The notes beneath the pieces are model-generated. The model made no database searches. It was not told the DNA's origin and saw only the letters and a list, made by a program, of their open reading frames with translations. Positions 1-12,300 of a stretch of 64,000 nt of DNA are shown here, piece after piece. The DNA lies in assembly GCF_000524195.1 (NCBI RefSeq), contig NW_020170407.1:724883-788882 (forward strand), in the 5' to 3' direction. Every line of letters begins with the position of its first letter. Position 1 is the stretch's first letter. Origin of the DNA: Echinococcus granulosus. Lineage: Eukaryota > Platyhelminthes > Cestoda > Cyclophyllidea > Taeniidae. Both the position numbers and the translations under genes were made by a program.

Positions 1-864
1 GCCAGTTTGCACATGATTCGGTGGAGCTTATCACAAATAATACAATCTGTCTATTATTTTAAGATTTAATCCAAAATGGGTCAACCACTGGAAATTCCAT
101 TCTGCTAAAATGGCAGATAATTTATCTGGCTTGCTGAAAATACTTTATTTACCACAGATGACACCCTAAAAAACGGTGACCTTTTACATTCGCAATTAAC
201 TTAAACAATATTTAGAGGACCACTGGATAAATTATTGTTTAAATTTCCATTGTTTGCATTTCAGAAATTTCCATAAATACAATCCACTTAGCTATTTACT
301 TTAAAAAAACAAGCTAGTAAAACGCTTGAGATATACCATTGAGCCATTTCCTTAAAGCATGGTCACGTAAACCCTGGTCTCATGCCACAAAATATTTACC
401 AACTTTTCAAAGATTTAATTGTTTTATCATTCATCAAAAAGTATTGCGTGGTAGGATCCAGTGTTTCTGAGCATTTCCGATTTCATGGCATATTTCCATT
501 CAAATTTAAACTATTCGATAGGCAAGATTTTTTGTTGGAAAGCAGTACAAACTGGTTCATCTCTGTTGGAAGATTAACAACCGGAAATTGACATTCATAA
601 AGAAGTGCAGGTGCTGTAGGTTGGTGATGCAAATGAATGCGGGGTAGGCGGGAAATAGGATGGTGCCAGTGTGGCGAATACTTGTTTGCAAGTGGTAGGG
701 ATGACTGGTCATGTTAAGCTGCGTGCATTTGAAGAGTTGGGCTTAATACAAGTATACGAACTTTTCCGGATGGAATATAATTGCAACGCTACATCCACCT
801 ATTGAATATGTGCCAATATTGATCGTGTCCAAAAAAACAAGAACCTTATTGGCGAAAAACACAC
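1..864. other. Unassigned left edge, expected 3' part of the prolyl hydroxylase gene
   Basis: The minus-strand prolyl 4-hydroxylase gene should continue here with its iron-binding HxD...H region and its C-terminal lysine. I translated much of the minus strand and found no convincing match, so those exons are either beyond the window or degenerate. Short open frames on both strands look random. Confidence 0.4.
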
Positions 865-935
865 TTTTTCGTAACTCGATATGGAACTGGTTCCAGGGCT
901 CCGCCCGTAGGATTCCGAACTAGCGCTCGTTTGAG
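865..935 (-). CDS. P4HA: P4HA exon 7: catalytic domain strand, 3' limit uncertain
   Basis: LKRALVRNPTGGALEPVPYR and VTKK match the LRRATISNP...YRISKS segment. The reading then meets TAA seven codons after VTK. Donors at 876 (CGA|GTTACG) or 865 (AAAAA|GTGTGT) are possible but weak. Confidence 0.65.
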
Positions 936-3900
936 CTAAAGAATTGGAAACAGAATGAATGTATTATTTGTTTTCTAGAACTCGAACTATAACATGGTAT
1001 GCATTTGCGCATTCTATTTTGAAAACGACTTCTTTTGTACAAGCTGATGACCTTGACATATTTTTTCTTACATTTGTAGTATATGATTGGTGTAGCCTTG
1101 CACCACCTTGATTTAGCATCTGTATTATGTGCTCTTAAATGATATTACTTACAGTAGCTAACTTAGTGGTTTTGGAAACACGTGAAAAAGATGTGATCCT
1201 ATCATTTACCTGTAAGAGGAAGTCAGGTTCTTTGAGTGCTTATAGGGTATAAGACAGTTTGTGATTAAGACTAAACCTCAAATGCGCCGCACAATCCATT
1301 TTTGTACAGCTACAAAACACGATATCAAAAAATTCACGCGAGACAGTTTTAATCGAGTGCGAAAGATTTTGAGCAAAAATTACGACAAGAATCAAAGTGT
1401 GCGATTTCGGTATTGTCCTAAACGCGAATCAATAAGGCTTGAAATTTAAATATATATTTTTACATACTTTTTCAAACATTCATTGAAATAACTCTCTCTT
1501 AATTATATACATTACATCATTTCTTCTAGTTTCTTATTGAGGATAAGGAATTGATTTCTTGTTAAAATACTAACCGTCCTGACGTTTTGATTTGAAGAAA
1601 ACTTCCGACTGGCAAACGATAAACAGGTATTGCTAACAACGACTGCTTGTACACAGAAAAGCGCCCTCTAAGCACTAATACAATCCTACATATTCGGTAA
1701 AAGGCAAAGGGATGGCATTGACGTAAAAGTTTGATAAAGAAGTTAGCTGCATTAACCACCCACAAATTTATGGTATCGAATTTGCGACGAATTTAAAAAT
1801 ATCCAAACAAGGTCCCTATTGTTTTGATACAGCTAGCCGCTTATAATGAGTTTTCGTATCATTAATAAATAACGAGATTGCAAAAACACATTGAAACGGA
1901 AATGAATGCTGATCTAAGATAAACCGATAAACCAAATTCTCGTGTTTCGTTGGATTCTTCAGAGTACTTTGCAACCACATTTATGAAAATGGTTTAATGA
2001 GGACTGTTTAAATCGAAGTTCAAATATGAGTTAACTAAGACCTTTAGAGTAACGTAAAATAATCATTAGTCTCAGAACTAAAACAATTGACACGGCATAC
2101 ATTTAGTTTAAACGAAAATGGAAAACTATACATGGAAATAGATGCAAATTTTACATGTGCATCACAGCGTCCGTAGTCTAAGTATGTTGCTTCTAGAACT
2201 TTTGCTTACAAAGTTAACAAAAGAAGGAATTAATGAAAACAACTAGATTTAATACTCCAGCACCCAGATAAAGAAGACTTTTCGGAACGATTGAAACTAA
2301 TACAGTCTGAAGCTCACCTTAGGCCTGGCAAGTTTAATGATCTGCTCGACTTCATTCTGGGTCACGAAGTCGTGCCATTGCAATATGGGTGGTTCAAGCT
2401 GAATCACCTCTCCCTTCAATGGACCCAATATGAAGAAGGAATGTGGTGTAAAGTAGTGACAGCTGAGGTGTTGATCTGGAGGCGACAGTAAGTCTGCAGT
2501 TCTACAGAGGCTATCGAATATGGCTGCTTCTGAACCTTCGGCTCTTGGACCTAGAACTTGAAACGGTGAAATACTGAACGATAATCTGCCGAATTTTGTT
2601 CCCAGAGAAAGTACTGGTCATTCAGAAGTCTATTTTTAGTGCTCAAAACAATGAGTACTAAAAGGATATACAACTGACGTTTAGAAAAAATCTATAGTTT
2701 TTTTTAAGAAACTCTGCCTCTCATTTGGATTCATATCAATTACACAGAGCACGTCTAAAATTTGACACTCCAGTGTTGAGTAATTACAATGATATAATTT
2801 CACTATTCCTTACATTCGTCAAGTTCTTTTAACAACTGGTAAAACCCGTACATAATGAATTAATGTTTTCCTTCTTAAAATTATGTGTAGTAGTTTAAAT
2901 CAGTATGAGTAATCACTTTTCGCTGGCATTATAGAACATATGGGTGTATTACGGTGCAAATTTTCACTTACTTTCATCATCACTGTGCGGTGGATCATCA
3001 CCATTATAGCGTTTCAACTCCATCTCATAAAATACTTTGCTTAAGGCACCGTTTTGTGAAGTAGGGTCTAAAATACACACAAGTTAGTGAAATAGTTCAT
3101 GATGTTTTAGTAGAAAGCGTATTAACATGGGTATTTTATTTGTCAATTTTTAATAGATTTCACGGCTAAAGTATGAGTATTTTGAAACCAGTGGAAGCGA
3201 TGGAAAGGGGTTCAAATGCTGGCACTTTAAATGTACTTTAATCTCTAGACTTTCAAATATGTGTATCCAACGTTTAAACGTCAATCATTGCGCTGTAGAA
3301 AGTTAAAGTCTGCAAATTTGAAGTAACTATACAGGGCCTAGCCAACAATGGTAAAAAACCCATTGAATAGCACGGCTTTACAAAGTTGTGAATTATTGCT
3401 CAGCAAATTAAAAATTAACGCTCTAATGCAGTCATTAATCAAAAGGTTTCAAAAGCAATAAATGAAATGCAAGGGATATGCATAAAAACTGAGTACTTTC
3501 AAAGTAAATACTCATTTTCCGGGACTTTTAGCGAGACACTTTGTTACAAAAGTGCATATATTATTTCAATGATCAAAGTGGTCAGTAAGTTATTCCACTT
3601 AAAATCCTTTTTTTCGCCGTCGAAAAATTAAAATTTGTGGGAGTGAAAAAGGACGAATCCTCTGAGTAATGCTGAAGCATCTGCCAGGAAGTGAGCGTTC
3701 TTAAAACTCGCCTTCTATAAGAAGCTTGTTGGTCACCTCTAGTGCCTCCTTGTATCTACCAGCCTAAAAAGAAAAAGCAGTGGTGGAAATAAATGTGGCA
3801 CTCGAGAAATGCGTAACAAAGAATAAATCTCATGGCTTGAATTGTATTTCGCTTATTTCCATCAATTTTAAAAGAAACTGTTCGCCTACCCTCCCAAGTG

Positions 3901-6155
3901 CATATGAAATATGATCATACACCATGTCATAGGTAATTGAACTCGTTGCTGTGTTATCCTGGCTCCCTTTCCTTTGATTAAGTCGATCCAGTACTAATCG
4001 GTACCATTCCACAGCACAAGCATAATCACCAAACTCGTAGGCGAATAGTCCCAGCTGCATGCACTGCCAATCTGTACAAAATAACATTGTAAATATTACA
4101 AAACATTCCACTGTTACAACCATTTTTGCTTCATTTTATTTGGAGAATACTTTGTGTTTGTCTGTATTCCGTACTAGTCAATATACATTTCGTTTCACTA
4201 TTTACATCAGTAAATATAATGTTAGCATTAGGAACTTACCAATTGGACTTTATCAAATTACTCAAGGATTACGTATGAATGTTTCATGAACTAAAATAGG
4301 TTTGTAATCTAAAACGATTAACCCATACATTCTAATAATACTATGGGGATATTTTAAATTATCCTTACCTCGGATAATGAGTGCACAAGAACCCTACCTG
4401 ATAAAGAGCAATAAATATAAAGGGAAAATTCAATAAAAGTGATGTTTATTTAAGATGTGTCTTAATAAAGAGGTTTTAGGATGATACATTAATATTTATT
4501 GGCCTCGTTCGTTGTGATCCTTATTAGAGTTTGTATCGTTTTTGCCAGTTTAATTACCAGTGTTCTACTTTTACCAAAAACTAGAAGAGAATACTTCGAA
4601 TGCCGTTACGTTTGCGTATACTTGAGTGAATCTGCTGTTGTTAATCTTAAGGTAACTTTCCACAGCAATTGAATTCCAGCACTAGTTTATCTACCAGTGC
4701 TTAGAGAACACAGTTGTATTAAAAAGTGTGGGAATCAAAATCAAATAACTGTTAGAATGTTTGAATTTTTATGGTCCATAGTTCCTTGGTGAGCACTTAA
4801 TCATGACAGTTCCATCTCCCATTTAAATTCCTTTTCATATCTTACCTATATTATCATCTAAAACTGTGCAACATGTTTTCCCTGATGACGAATCTGATCA
4901 AACCGTGAACGCTGCAATTTAACAAATTGGAAAATTGGTAAATACAGAACTATTAATGACTAAATACAACAAATGTTTGTTCAACATTTTATTTGCACTA
5001 ATTAGAAATTATAATCTCAAAAGACCCGAGAATGACTTTAAAATGCATTTGCTTTTGACATAGCTCCTCTTCGAAAAGTTGCTCAAAATTTCACACAGTT
5101 TTTTCTAATGTGAAAAATTACATTTTTCTTTACATTGCAGGGTGCAAAATGGTAATATCGAATTGCTTACAACTTTGGAACTCATTGTAAACCACCCATC
5201 GGGGTAAGTAATTTAGGAATCACGCATGAAGCAGTTTATTATGGGAAAATAGTGCTAAAAGTAAGGTTCAACATCACAAACTTTAATAGATCTATAGAGT
5301 TCCTTGTAAGTCTTGTAGGTAACACCAAACAAAGCATGGTACAAATTTTATAAGTCCTAGATAAGGACTTTCACAATATAATAGGGCTATAATTCGGTTA
5401 AACCTTTTAGGCTATCTACTGCAATCAAAGGTAAAAATGGACATTTACAAATGTTTAAAACAGTTCCGTTATAAGAGTGCTATGTTCAATTTGAAACGCG
5501 ACATCATACCAGTAAGTTGAGGCGAAGGTGCCGAGGGCAGAATATGTCCCTCCGCAATATCGACTGCGGGTATTTTATACGTCTTTTGCAATCAAATGAT
5601 GGCATTCAGCGCGCCATGAACATCATTGTCATCAGGAAGCATGTCAGCATACAACTTAAGACGCTGAAATAGCCCCCTGTTTGAATTAAATTCTTTGAAG
5701 GCTGCCATTGGAGCCTCCGCAATTCGCTCGCTCTCGTCATCAGTATTATTGATGGTCGGCAAGCCAAAGAGGGCGTGAAGCTCGCTCGTCCAGTTGGATG
5801 CAAGTTGAAGTATGGTAAGAAAGGCGGATACTGGATTGGGTGTGACCTCCCGTGAAGCGGAAGATGAAGTAGGTAAGGAAGAAGGGGAAGGCGTGGGACT
5901 TTGTTGCTCTGGGGGAGAATAGATCTGTGCAGCACTTTCTAGACGCTGAATTAAGCACCGTAGTTTTGATAAACGAGTCTCCTCTGCGCTGACGTAAATG
6001 GTTAGCTCGGAGGCAAGGTTTCTACCGGCGGCAACGGCCTGATCGATATTTGTAAGCGCAGAGACAATGTCTGGGGAGTTCGTAGTACAACCGAATGGAG
6101 TGGTCGAGAGTAGATGAAGAAGCAGCATAAGAGGAGTCACATTCGTACATGTCAT
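865..6155 (-). CDS. P4HA: Prolyl 4-hydroxylase alpha subunit (partial, interrupted by an in-frame TGA)
   Basis: The enzyme hydroxylates prolines of procollagen in the ER lumen, using Fe(II), 2-oxoglutarate and ascorbate, in a complex with protein disulfide isomerase. Seven exons read in order: signal peptide (hydrophobic LMLLLHLLSTTPF), the N-terminal dimerisation domain (YVSAEETRLSKL; ADMLPDDNDVHGALNAII), the TPR-like peptide-substrate-binding domain (CMQLGLFAYEFGDYACAVEW), and the start of the catalytic domain (PPILQWHDFV; ARPK followed by LKRALVRNPTGGALEP). Exon phases agree at every junction. Met codon at 6153-6155 was chosen because the signal peptide follows it directly. A TGA at codon 188 falls where relatives carry Arg (LLRLQ), and homology continues after it. 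The catalytic iron site was not found. The donor after exon 4 is GC. This is either a recently damaged gene, a stop allele, or a sequence error. Family identification is firm; functional state is open. Confidence 0.88.
2318..2556 (-). CDS. P4HA: P4HA exon 6: linker and start of the catalytic domain
   Basis: Contains FDSLCRTADLLSPP (relatives: YExLCRGE) and EVIQLEPPILQWHDFVTQNE followed by VEQIIKLARPK, the start of the dioxygenase domain. The acceptor TTTCAAG is preferred because it is the one that keeps phase. Confidence 0.82.
2972..3067 (-). CDS. P4HA: P4HA exon 5
   Basis: Encodes DPTSQNGALSKVFYEMELKR, matching LDPEHQRANGNLKYFEYIM of relatives, then an acidic stretch. Flanked by TTTTAG and GTAAGT. 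Confidence 0.8.
3712..3763 (-). CDS. P4HA: P4HA exon 4: end of the TPR-like domain
   Basis: Encodes AGRYKEALEVTNKLLIE, equivalent to the family's KALLLTKKLLELDP helix. The only donor that keeps the reading and gives the expected E-D-P is AAG|GCGAGT, a GC-type donor. Confidence 0.82.
3890..4063 (-). CDS. P4HA: P4HA exon 3: TPR-like substrate-binding domain
   Basis: Begins CMQLGLFAYEFGDYACAVEW, the family's C-x-LG-x-x-AY-x-x-x-DY motif, and ends before a GTAGGC donor. An alternative acceptor eight bases upstream (after TTGTACAG) would break the phase. Confidence 0.85.
4369..4397 (-). CDS. P4HA: P4HA exon 2: 29-nt micro-exon
   Basis: Between TTTATCAG and GTAAGG. It adds G-RVLVHSLSE, matching the linker before the TPR-like domain, and restores the phase between exons 1 and 3. 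It is supported by phase and short similarity only. Confidence 0.6.
5510..6155 (-). CDS. P4HA: P4HA exon 1: signal peptide and N-terminal domain
   Basis: Reads from Met to a donor G|GTATGA. It contains the TGA at 5592-5594; beyond it LQKTYKIPAVDIAEGHILPS matches the family's LQDTY...ISKGNLPG segment, so the exon is taken through the stop. Confidence 0.82.
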
Positions 6156-8824
6156 CTTGTCCACAAGTTCTCCTGTGTAAATGCAAATGTGTGTGTGCAT
6201 GTGTGAATCCAGATGACGTGCGAATGGGTTGGAAAACTCCCTTCTGGTGACCAATCATGATGCGGAGAGAGTCATGAAATGGGAATTTAGATAAACTTAT
6301 TTTGAATGCAAAAAATGTCAGTTGGGATGCATTCATTTTTTGGGTATTTGTGTATTCATCACTATAAATCATGTTCTGAATGTTCAAAGCCTAACTTTGC
6401 AACTATATCTCAGCGATTACTAGGGACTAGGAATCTTCAAGCAATTGGTTTCTTAAACAGTTGGCCGAATCTACACATTGCCCTGAATGCATAAGAGGTA
6501 TGATTAGGATAAATTCTACAATAAGGTGCGTAAAGCTGCGTGAAATATGTAAGTCCGATTTCCATTCTTAAATGTGATGTACACGTTTTTACAGAATGCT
6601 TGTCGCACCTAGGGAAAGTGGTTAGGGAAACAACTATATAATCCATTTTTCAGTTATTCAGAGTTATGACCTGTTAAAGGGTTTCAATCTTTGACAGAGA
6701 ACCTATTTGTGGTTTAGTAAATCTTGAAATACATTCTAAAAATCTACAAATTCTGACTGCATGTTTCAAAAGTGGGGAGCGAACATATGCGAACTTCTTA
6801 AATTCAATGCTTATTTCCCAAATCCCTAAAGCAGAAAATATTTTGCTTAATTACAGTATCTTGATCGCAGGCACTATTAACCCATAAATACCTTTAACAA
6901 CAAAATGGAAATTGTGCACAATGCCTAAAATAAATATTACGATCATTCTTGACCACATCATGAACTTAATGGGCAGATTTGACGTTTTTAACACCATCTG
7001 TTTACAAGAAATGCACATATTTACTGCCGAGGAAGAATTCCAGTGATAAGTTACATGGCCTTTCGAGGTTTTAGACGCGGCGGATTGAACTGTGCTTAAA
7101 TTAGATGTGTCTTTAGATTTATGAGTAGAGATTTGGAAGGCGAGAACGATACATGCGTAAAATTTTCCCCTGAGTTCGTTTAAACGGTTAATTTTAGTTA
7201 GGGCATAGTTCTAAAACTGCTGGCACCCTGTACGCCAGTACTGCTGCCAGAGAATTGACCACGCTTATTATCTCAAACACTTTGCCCTAACAGGGAAATG
7301 ACATTGCTCTCAAGAAAGGTCGATGGATTTTACCATGAAAATAATCCAATATTAATGTCAATAAGTGAAAAATAAAACACTTAATGGGACTCTGCTTCAT
7401 TATTTGTTGATCCACATTCATTATACGGAAATAAGTTAGGCAACAGCTGAAAATGGTATAATTAAACCAGATAAACCTAATTAATACCAAAACTAAAGTT
7501 TGGAGCATAATATATATCACAACGGCAATATCACATGAAAATTTAAGAAACCAACTGCAACGCGCTTTAATACACATTTGTTTAAACGTACCTTTTAGGT
7601 GACAAACGGTCAGGTCATAGTAATCACGTAAATGAGATGACGTCAACGATCCCTGTAGAGGAAACAAACTACGATCACCTTTAAACCTTTGTGATCTACA
7701 AACTTTCGCCACGCTTTGCAGATAAAAGATGTCTTTCTCTATCCGATCTTTTGGCTTTAAATGCATAAGTATGGAGACGGGGGGAGAAACAAGGAATCTG
7801 TCAAGTTAAAATCCATGGCAATTTATTCTTCCTCATGATTAGTGAGCACGTCACTAAAGTCTCACATGGCCTAATAATAATTGCGGGATATAGAGGGTGT
7901 TAAAAGAATATAACCAATCTGAGAACCAAATCACAATCCTTTAGAGATTAAAGTGAACAACATAAATAGGATGGAATTGGCGACTGAATCAAAACAGATA
8001 ATTACCGGCCAGTAAGCCAACTCACAATCATCTTATCTACAAAAGGTTTTAATTTTGGTCGTGAATTTAGACGGTGTGATAGAACTGTTCTGTTTTGCTT
8101 GAAAAGCTTTTGGCACGTCTGTAACGCGATAGTGGCTTATCCCTCGGTTCCGGTGAGGCGCCACTTTTGGACTTTAAATTAGCCCCCTTGTACCTCGCTG
8201 GGTAGGCTGGCCTTTTGTCCGTGCCAATGGCCCAGACACCTTCTCCGTGCTGAATACATATATTCTGCCCGGGTATTGTGTCTTTTTTCGTCTTCAGGGA
8301 GTCTCGGGACGCTACACGTCAACAAATACTTTAAAATCCGCCAGCACATCCGCATAATAAATTTAAACTAAATAAACGTTGGGGAACTCCATAAAAAAGC
8401 TTTAAGACGATGGAGCAATAATTCCAAATTTCGCGATTTTGATTTTAGTTCGCTATTTCGCCTTTGTTCCTCGAGGTGCGTCAGTATGAATATTCTTAAG
8501 GTTGTGCAATATTTGTGTACCTGAAGTTTCGGCTTGTACTAGTGTAAAAAGTGGATTTGTATTTATTTGTTCTTTTATGGGCACTAAAATTGAGTTTTGT
8601 TCCATTTAGACCCATGGGATTAAATATGGCTGTACTGTTAGGAATCCAGCTGTATTAGGGATAATGCTATTTTTGGAAGGTTAATCATATGCTTGGAAGA
8701 CTATTCTGTTTTTTGAACGCTGCATACAGCCTTTTTTGGTGAATTCCGCATGAAGTATATTATTTGTAGAACTCAAAAACTATTAGCCTCCTAATCCCAA
8801 ACCTACGGCATGGTCTACGGATCA
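6156..8824. other. Divergent spacer between P4HA and the Src-like gene
   Basis: This spacer should hold both promoters and 5' UTR sequence. No gene was recognised. A 159-codon minus frame at 7287-7766 has no recognisable motif and looks like chance. A more GC-rich block lies at about 8100-8330. Confidence 0.5.
8100..8330. other. GC-richer block with a hairpin, possible repeat or structured element
   Basis: The composition differs clearly from the AT-rich flanks. GTGGC at 8132-8136 pairs with GCCAC at 8160-8164, and CCTCG at 8142-8146 pairs with TGAGG at 8154-8158 (one G-T pair). The inner arm resembles a tRNA T-arm or a pol III B box only loosely. It could be a SINE fragment, a 5' UTR element or nothing. 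Confidence 0.25.
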
Positions 8825-9308
8825 ATGGGTCACTTTTTGCGCAAATTCAAACGAAAAAAGGGTATTGATGGAGTTGCTGAAGATGGATACGTTCCTCCGA
8901 AGCCGGCTTACCTTTGGCAACGGCGAAGACGGCAGGAAGAAAGGATGGATAACGAAAAAAAGGAACAGGTCACACAGATCAAAATCAATCCCTGGTTCCA
9001 ATTGTGTTCCAGCCTTCAAAATCAGACGGCCATGGCACTCTTTTCTTTTCCTGGAGACGTTCAGGCTGGAGAATTGGAGGCTTGGGAGGGCGACCCGCTC
9101 ACAATTGAGTCCGTTGACCGAACGGAAGTTTGGTGGCAAGCCGTCAACATGAGAACGGGGAAGTCCGGCTTTATTCCGTGGAACTACATTACCGAGGAGA
9201 CCGGTGTAAAGGATGTCGTTGACGCCTGGCATGAGATTGATCGTCGAGAAAGTGAGATTAAACTTACCATGCCTGATCTACCGAATGGCACCTATATACT
9301 TCGCCCCA
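8825..9308 (+). CDS. Src-like gene exon 1: N-terminus, SH3, start of SH2
   Basis: Runs to the SH2 arginine motif YILRPSSSK. The only donor giving the phase needed by exon 2 is CCCCA|GTTCCA at 9308, which cuts the serine-rich phosphate loop. Donors at 9318 or 9325 keep that loop but break the frame. Confidence 0.7.
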
Positions 9309-12300
9309 GTTCCAGCAAGTCACTGGTTATGCTAGAATGCTATTTTTGTTTTACATACTCGTTCCATATGTTTATTTTATATTACATGCTTACGTGATAC
9401 TCCATGATTAAACCTTACTAACACCTATAATGACCTAAAGTAAGCATTGTTTTACATGCACTAATATAACCTACGAAGAAGTTCAACCATTCATATTTTT
9501 AGGAGTAGTTCTTCTTTTGTTTACTTTGATATCTGGAAAACGAGGCTCCCGTTTTTATCAAAATCGTTTAATAGGTTTTTCTTATTTTTAATCACGTGTC
9601 GTTTGTTTCTTCGCATGCCGCATATTTCATGTTACTTTTCCGTTACCTTACTATCTAGTCAAGTAATTGATTCTTTTCGCAGGGTTTTAACATATATGTC
9701 CGAAACCACCTAGTATATAGATAGTCAATGTATTTTTTGGATAATTTTAATTGTTTTATGCCTTTTCATTGAAGCACTAAGCAGTCAGTGAATAGTAATT
9801 TACAAACTTTCTGTTACACTGCACATGGACTCAAATCTGTATTAAATAACACACTTACATAGTTTTTCGTTAAAAATTGTACAATTACTATGCTTAGCTC
9901 TTCTTGAAATCCTCAGCATCATCTCATGTTGCTACCTGATTTATGCTGTTTTCGTCCTCTGGTGTTGTGTTTGGATCTTGGTGTCCGCTGCTATTTTACC
10001 TGATTCATTAAAGTCTGACTCGGTAATTTGGAAGCTGAAAAAGTCCTGATCATTTGTAACAAATACTTTCCGACTCGGTGCTGAAACTTCAACTTTTGGT
10101 TTGTAGGTGCTTTTTTTCTGGGGACATTCTTATCATCCATCATCTTGAGGGGAATTCGATTAGTTTTGGGCTTCGATATCACTTCGATCCATAATTCATG
10201 CTGGATGGCACCACCATTTACATTAGTAGACTAGCGTTTTGTCTTATTATTACCTCATTAACGATTCAATTTTGACTACGCATGCTCTGAAGGAAACCGT
10301 ATTTATGGTGCCGTTATTGTTCCTCGTATGAGTGAATTAATTTAACTTGGAAGAATTTTAAAGTAGGTCCGAAAATATGCTTAAGATCATTCAGAACGCA
10401 GGGTGGCGAATCCTAATGCTACTGCCTTTAGCTGGTTTTACTTGATAAATTGATAAATTATCTTGAAGAATTTGAAGAAATTCTTTTTGAAACTGAGGAT
10501 AACTTCGTTGTTGCCTGCTCCATTACCCATGTTTGAAATGTTTTAGTAGCATGAGTTTTCTCTATTTCCCATTTCCTATGCTTGCACATCTGCAAACTTT
10601 ATCTTCGATCAAAAGTTGGTTTTACGTAAATTGTGCACTTATTCATATTGTAGTTCAAAAAGTGGTACTTTTGCCAGGCTTCCTCTTCATGTGGTCCGTT
10701 AGTCGGATGAAATGAAGCATGTCAAGCGTCTCAGCATCTCTAATTTAAAAGTCTGTCTTGCTCGTTGACATATCACATCGAAGAATATTCCAGGATATCG
10801 ATGTCTTATTGAACGAGTTTCTTTTGTTATCTCTATTGCTTGTAATGCGGAATTTTAAGCCTAGAGGTAGTTATGTCTGTTTGCGCTTCATGACTGTTTT
10901 GACAGGCAGATGGACTGCATCCTCAGCAAGACGATTCTATCTAGATTTTACATCTTTTTGCTTTGTACAGTGATATGACTACCATAGCCATGTCGATCTC
11001 TATGTCAGATGCGATATGATTAATTGCCTCGTGATTTAAAAAAGTAGCATAAGTTTCACGCGAAAAAGTCAGGCCACTACGCGGTCATTGGCTGTTCATG
11101 TAAGTGTGAAGTTATCCATGAGCTAAGGAGGGGAGAGTATGACGATGAACACAAAATATTCATTGCCAGTCAATTCGGAAATCGAACTGTAGCTGTGGTA
11201 ATTTTATACCTTCAAACCCTATCCAGATGACAAAAATAGTGTTAAAGGTGCCATATGTATTGTTTTTTTTCCTTCATCCTTTTTTTCTCAAGATCCTCTT
11301 CGAATCGCCCTATCAGTCCTTTGCATAGTCGGCAGCGCGAAAATCATCAAACACTTCAGTGTGAGATACGATAACAGTCTCAGCGGTTACTTCATTACGC
11401 CGGGAAAGAGATTTACCCAACTGAAAGATCTTACGGATTATTACAAAGGTGAGTAGTGGTATGCTTTCTCAAAGTTATTTCCAGTTTGAGCAAATTTCTT
11501 TACTGCTTCAGAGCGGATACAGTTGTGCTCAGGCTCTATTTAATCGCTCAATAACTCACTCAACCCACTCTCGCAGTGTCAACTTTGTCGAAATGCACTT
11601 GTGCATTGCAACCTGAAATTTGGTGTTAATTTGCCAGCTTGAAGAATTTCGTCAAGAGTATTAATCGTTTTTCGGTGAAAGTGGGTTTTATTTTTCAGTG
11701 TGGCCTTCTGTTATGTTCCTCAAGACATTAGCTCAAAATTGTTATTTACGCATCGGTAGTATTTCGCTAGATTCATTCAAATGAAATAGGATGGGTTTAG
11801 CCTTGTTTTATGCTGGAATTACCTTCACCCAGAAATCTTTCCTCCATCTATTCACTAATTACTGGAGCATTACCTTATTTAGAAGTAGGTGGATTTTTCG
11901 TGGATTTAGTCTAGACAGCTATGCGATTGAATAACTACTCACAGGACTTGGGAAGTAGATTTGTTTGGTACAGTTCGTAAATTTATTCATGCTAATTATT
12001 TTCACTATATTTTATCTCCGTTGACTCCAGTTCCTTGTCTTGAGATTTGATTTTTGTTCATTTTTCGTGAATTCCCCTAAAATTTAGGTCCCCAAACATG
12101 GAAAAGAAATTCCTGTTTACGATGAAAAGTGTTCTGAAAATATCGTGTTGCTCACAAAGGTGAAACTACAGCCCTAAATTATGAGAAAGTTTTGTTAAAA
12201 ATAGTAGAGTTGTATTGGCAAACAAATGCAGCGATGAACTGTGATGTATCGATAGCGTAAGGGAAATTTGAATAACAGTAACTTAAGTGAAATGTTGAAC

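Noticed and set aside
7287..7766. A 159-codon minus-strand open frame between P4HA and the Src-like gene
   Set aside because: Composition is chance-like with no domain, and no splice or start context ties it to a gene.
12090..12161. A 72-nt exon-like segment (VPKHGKEIPVYDEKCSEN...) with AG and GT ends in intron 2 of the Src-like gene
   Set aside because: It is in the wrong phase: joined to exon 2 it reads into TGA, while exon 2 to exon 3 is in phase without it. At most it is a poison exon, with no other support.
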